64,000 bases of DNA from Gemmatimonadota bacterium (GTDB lineage Bacteria; JBHIER01; G020348925), in assembly GCA_020348925.1 (NCBI GenBank), contig CP070758.1, positions 1,645,049-1,709,048 on the forward strand. The letters run 5' to 3'. Shown one piece after another: positions 61,325 through 64,000 of this stretch. The notes under the pieces are model-generated. The model searched no databases and was not told where the DNA came from. It worked only from the letters and a program-made list of their open reading frames with translations. The position numbers and the translations under genes are program-made. Within the stretch, counting starts at the first letter, position 1. Every line of letters begins with the position of its first letter.

Positions 61325-61867
61325 ATGACTGAGAAAGAAGTTGCCGAGACCGGGGAAAAATCTTCTGATGCAAAAAAAAGAACGAAAAAGAGGACGGAAC
61401 GGGGGGGAGAAAGGCTCAGGAAGGAACTCGAAAAATATAAGACTGAGCTGGAAGAAGGCCACGACAAATATTTAAGGCTGGCGGCTGATTTTGACAACTA
61501 TAAAAAGCGAACTGTGCGGGAGTTCAGCGATTTAATCCAGAGTGCGAATGAGGAACTCATCTTGCAACTTATTCCTGTTTTGGACAACTTTGAGAGGGCC
61601 CTGGACGCTGCCAAATCGTCGGATGATTTCGACTCCTTTCACAAGGGCGTTGAAATGATTCACCAGCAATTGAAGGATGTTCTGGAAAGGCAGGGAGTGA
61701 AGGAGATCGAGGCTCTGGGGGAGCCCTTTGATCCACACAAACACGAGGCGGTCATGATGGTGGAGAAGGATAAAAGTCCATCCGAGATAGTCGTTGAAGA
61801 GATGGAACGGGGATATATGCTGAACGACAGAGTGCTCCGTCCGTCAAAGGTCGCCGTCAATAAATAG
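61325..61867 (+). CDS. grpE: Nucleotide exchange factor GrpE
   Basis: Releases ADP from DnaK. The 180-residue protein has a basic N-terminus, a long coiled coil (about 28-75, RLRKELEKYKTELEEGHDKY), and the beta-wing domain with GVKEIEALGEPFDPHKHEAV. Start ATG 61325 has AAGGAG about eight bases before. No hrcA or dnaK is adjacent; dnaJ follows after 316 bases. Confidence 0.96.
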   Translation: MTEKEVAETGEKSSDAKKRTKKRTERGGERLRKELEKYKTELEEGHDKYLRLAADFDNYKKRTVREFSDLIQSANEELILQLIPVLDNFERALDAAKSSDDFDSFHKGVEMIHQQLKDVLERQGVKEIEALGEPFDPHKHEAVMMVEKDKSPSEIVVEEMERGYMLNDRVLRPSKVAVNK

Positions 61868-62183
61868 CGATTGTTCCCCGAACCTGCTCCATAGGGCAGG
61901 ATCGTAGAAATGTCGGTTGTGTCGGGGGTAGACTGTATTGCATTGAAATTCGAAACAATATCATCATCCAAGTGTTAAAAACTCGAAGTCACTCCAAAGC
62001 GAACAGTTTTAGGCATAGGATTTTCGGTTTCGAGTCCTGGGGTTTTCGCGGGTGGAACCTGTCCCGGATGTCTCTGTTTGAACTTTGGATTGTGTCACAG
62101 GCTGTGCTTCTTGTCGATTGGAGGCGAAACGTTGCTGTCTAAAGCTTACCGAGAACAATTCTCATTGTCTTGTGGTGGTATGC
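61868..62183. other. Intergenic region between grpE and dnaJ
   Basis: There is no credible gene. The 99-base in-frame extension of dnaJ (62085-62183) is Cys-rich but has no ribosome-binding site. A tRNA T-arm-like ggtttcgagtcc near 62026 has no matching acceptor or anticodon arms. No clear promoter or terminator was seen. Confidence 0.5.
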
Positions 62184-63344
62184 ATGGTAAAACGTGATTA
62201 TTACGAAGTATTGGGATTGCAGCGAAACGCTTCGGAGGGAGAGATCAAGAAGGCGTACCGGCAGATGGCTATGAAATACCATCCTGACCGCAATCCCGAC
62301 AATAAAGGGGCTGAGGAGAAAGTCAAAGAGGCAGCCGAAGCTTACGAAGTGTTGAGTGATTCCCAAAAGCGGGTAACGTACGATCAGTTTGGTCATGATG
62401 GACTGAGGGGAACGTTCAGCCAAGGTGGATTTCAGTGGTCCGATTTCACCCATTTCGGAGATTTTGAGGATATCCTCGGAGATCTCTTCGGCGGGAGCTT
62501 TTTCGGAGATATTTTTGGGGGACGGCGAACGTCCGCGCGGCGGCGCAGAGGTCCTCAACGCGGTGCCGATCTGCAGGTTCGGTTAAAACTGACCCTCGAG
62601 GAGATTACCCGCGGTGTCGAAAAGAAAATCAAGCTGACACAGTTGCAGACATGTTCTGCATGTCACGGAACAGGAGCGAAGAGCAGCGACCATGTAAAGA
62701 CGTGCCCGGCGTGCCACGGCTCCGGTGAATTACGCCAGGTTTCACGGTCACTCCTCGGTCAATTTGTGAATGTGAGCACCTGTCGAACCTGTGGGGGTGA
62801 GGGGCAGGTGGTCGACCAGCCCTGTCCGACCTGTTCCGGCCAGGGTAGAGTTCGGGGGACGACGACGATTACGGTGAAAGTACCTGCTGGTGTCGCCTCC
62901 GGGAATTACATCCCCATTCGGGGGCAGGGGAATGCCGGTCCCCGGGGTGGACCTGCAGGCGATGTTATCGTCTTTATTGAGGAGAAGGAACACCCTGATT
63001 TTGAGCGGCACGGCGATGATATCATCTTTCATAAAGCTATCAGTATCCCTCAAGCGATCCTGGGCGATGATGTCGAGATTCCGACACTCACCGGAAAGGT
63101 GCGTATGCACATTCCACCCGGAACACAATCGGGAAAAGTATTTCGGCTGAAAGGAAAAGGAATCCCACATCTTCACGGGTATGGGCATGGTGATCAACTG
63201 GTGAAGATCTACGTGTGGATTCCGACAAAACTTTCGTCACAAGAGAAGAAACTCTTTCAGGATATGGCCGATCGGGAGGGGCTTCACCCTCCCAAGAGTG
63301 CCAGGGGACTGTTCGGTAAAATGAAAGAGGTTTTTGGAGTTTAA
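62184..63344 (+). CDS. dnaJ: Chaperone DnaJ
   Basis: Hsp40 co-chaperone that delivers clients to DnaK. The 386-residue protein has a J domain with HPD at 33-35, a Gly/Phe region ([14 protein letters not shown]), four CxxCxGxG zinc motifs ([32 protein letters not shown]) and two C-terminal beta domains. ATG 62184 ([11 protein letters not shown]) is the family start. rsmE follows after 7 bases. Confidence 0.97.
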   Translation: MVKRDYYEVLGLQRNASEGEIKKAYRQMAMKYHPDRNPDNKGAEEKVKEAAEAYEVLSDSQKRVTYDQFGHDGLRGTFSQGGFQWSDFTHFGDFEDILGDLFGGSFFGDIFGGRRTSARRRRGPQRGADLQVRLKLTLEEITRGVEKKIKLTQLQTCSACHGTGAKSSDHVKTCPACHGSGELRQVSRSLLGQFVNVSTCRTCGGEGQVVDQPCPTCSGQGRVRGTTTITVKVPAGVASGNYIPIRGQGNAGPRGGPAGDVIVFIEEKEHPDFERHGDDIIFHKAISIPQAILGDDVEIPTLTGKVRMHIPPGTQSGKVFRLKGKGIPHLHGYGHGDQLVKIYVWIPTKLSSQEKKLFQDMADREGLHPPKSARGLFGKMKEVFGV

Positions 63345-63351
63345 GGGTAAT

Positions 63352-64000
63352 TTGAAGACCATTTCGGAAACAAGTTTTTACGTCCCACCTGAGCACATCT
63401 GCAGAGATTCTCTCCACATCACCAACCAAGAAGCAAAACACGCACACGGTGTCTTACGGTGTGCCGTGGGTGATGTGTTCACGGTCGTTGACGGATGTGG
63501 GCTTGAGTATCGAGCCTCTGTTCAGAGCATCCGCAAGAACCGAATTGACTGTAAAATTTTGAGTTCACAAAAAAATCCGAAAGAACCGACTGTGCATATA
63601 ACGTTGGCCCAGGCTCTGTGTCGGTTTGCAAAATTTGATACTCTCGTTGAAAAGTGTACCGAGATTGGAGTCGGCACCATTCTTCCGACCCTCACCCAAC
63701 GGTCCCGTCCCATGCCTCCAAAAGACCAATTTCAAAACCGATTGCGCCGCTGGCATAAGATAGCCGTGGCTGCTATGAAGCAGTCGGGTCGATCCGTTTT
63801 ACCCCGGATAGAGTCGGCGGTGCCCATCGACACGCTTCTCGCGTACACTGAGAATTTTGATCTATCCCTTCTGGCCTGGGAAGACGAGCAAGCGGTGAGC
63901 TTGAGGAGTTTGCTCTCACCAACACACGAGATTCAGAGTGTCCTGATCTTCGTGGGTCCGGAGCGCGGATTCAGCAAAGAGGAGGTAGAGAAGGCACGGA
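63352..64000 (+). CDS. rsmE: 16S rRNA (uracil-1498-N3)-methyltransferase, cut by the window end
   Basis: SPOUT-fold enzyme methylating U1498 of 16S rRNA. The frame from TTG 63352 is open to the last base (216 codons visible); AAGGG at 63343-63347 precedes it. The visible part contains an N-terminal PUA-like domain (FYVPPEHI, HAHGVLRCAVGD) and SPOUT blocks ALCRFAKFDTLVEKCTEIGV, then MKQSGRS and FVGPERGFSKEEVE. The usual length is about 240-250 residues, so only the end is missing. It is co-transcribed with dnaJ. Confidence 0.9.
   Translation, partial: MKTISETSFYVPPEHICRDSLHITNQEAKHAHGVLRCAVGDVFTVVDGCGLEYRASVQSIRKNRIDCKILSSQKNPKEPTVHITLAQALCRFAKFDTLVEKCTEIGVGTILPTLTQRSRPMPPKDQFQNRLRRWHKIAVAAMKQSGRSVLPRIESAVPIDTLLAYTENFDLSLLAWEDEQAVSLRSLLSPTHEIQSVLIFVGPERGFSKEEVEKAR

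Noticed and set aside
62010-62060. tRNA-like T-arm sequence ggtttcgagtcc
   Set aside because: No acceptor, D or anticodon stems could be fitted around it.

Overview
The window is 64 kb of a Gram-negative (diderm) bacterial chromosome made almost entirely of core genes. Diderm markers are LptD, an Omp85/BamA-type protein, LapA/LapB, several lipoproteins and beta-barrel proteins. No rRNA, tRNA, CRISPR array, prophage or insertion sequence was recognised. An alternate-type GlmU, a UbiA-family prenyltransferase and a giant barrel protein beside an NHL propeller point to an uncultured phylum near the FCB (Fibrobacterota-Chlorobiota-Bacteroidota) group. The promoters look like TTGACA-N17-TATATT or TATTTT, which argues against Bacteroidota itself, whose promoters differ. 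This placement is inference; no phylogeny could be run.

Layout. 1-8135 (+): a dispersed repeat, a very long lptD, hup with its own promoter and terminator, an alternate GlmU, a small outer-membrane protein and an M28 peptidase. 8139-10845 (-): an MFS transporter and a dicarboxylate/glutamate symporter. 10866-11677: a repeat island. 11678-16531 (+): a MATE exporter, then a HEAT-repeat protein paired with a HD-GYP protein that shares its N-terminal domain. 16659-21676 (+): ogt-uvrB-nadC-birA-coaX. 21916-23860: groES-groEL. 23987-26923: folB-folK-panB-panC-panD. 27162-32996: an exported protein of unknown function, a LytR_C protein, rsfS, argS, a PfkB kinase, yjbQ and mtnA.

33287-40226 (-) is one operon with a strong promoter: an NHL lipoprotein, a 1092-residue barrel-like protein, an Omp85 protein and a UbiA prenyltransferase. 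I regard this as the best candidate for an undescribed envelope system. 41048-48839 (+): HNH endonuclease, scpA-scpB-rluB-cmk-ispH-rpsA-mtaB. 48978-55498 (+): miaB-lapA-lapB-TPR/SPOR-mutS. 55585-57558 (-): a crotonase and a lipoprotein resembling the soluble part of DUF2723 proteins. 58014-61120 (+): an ABC exporter pair and a PD40 propeller. 61325-64000 (+): grpE, dnaJ and a truncated rsmE.

The genes group by theme: envelope biogenesis (lptD, lapAB, the Omp85 operon), cofactor synthesis (nadC, birA, coaX, folBK, panBCD), chaperones (groESL, grpE-dnaJ), translation and RNA modification (argS, rpsA, rsfS, miaB, mtaB, rluB, rsmE) and genome upkeep (uvrB, mutS, ogt, scpAB, hup). Two 5' leaders, before the HEAT/HD-GYP pair and before grpE, carry terminator-like hairpins close behind a good promoter and may be attenuators.
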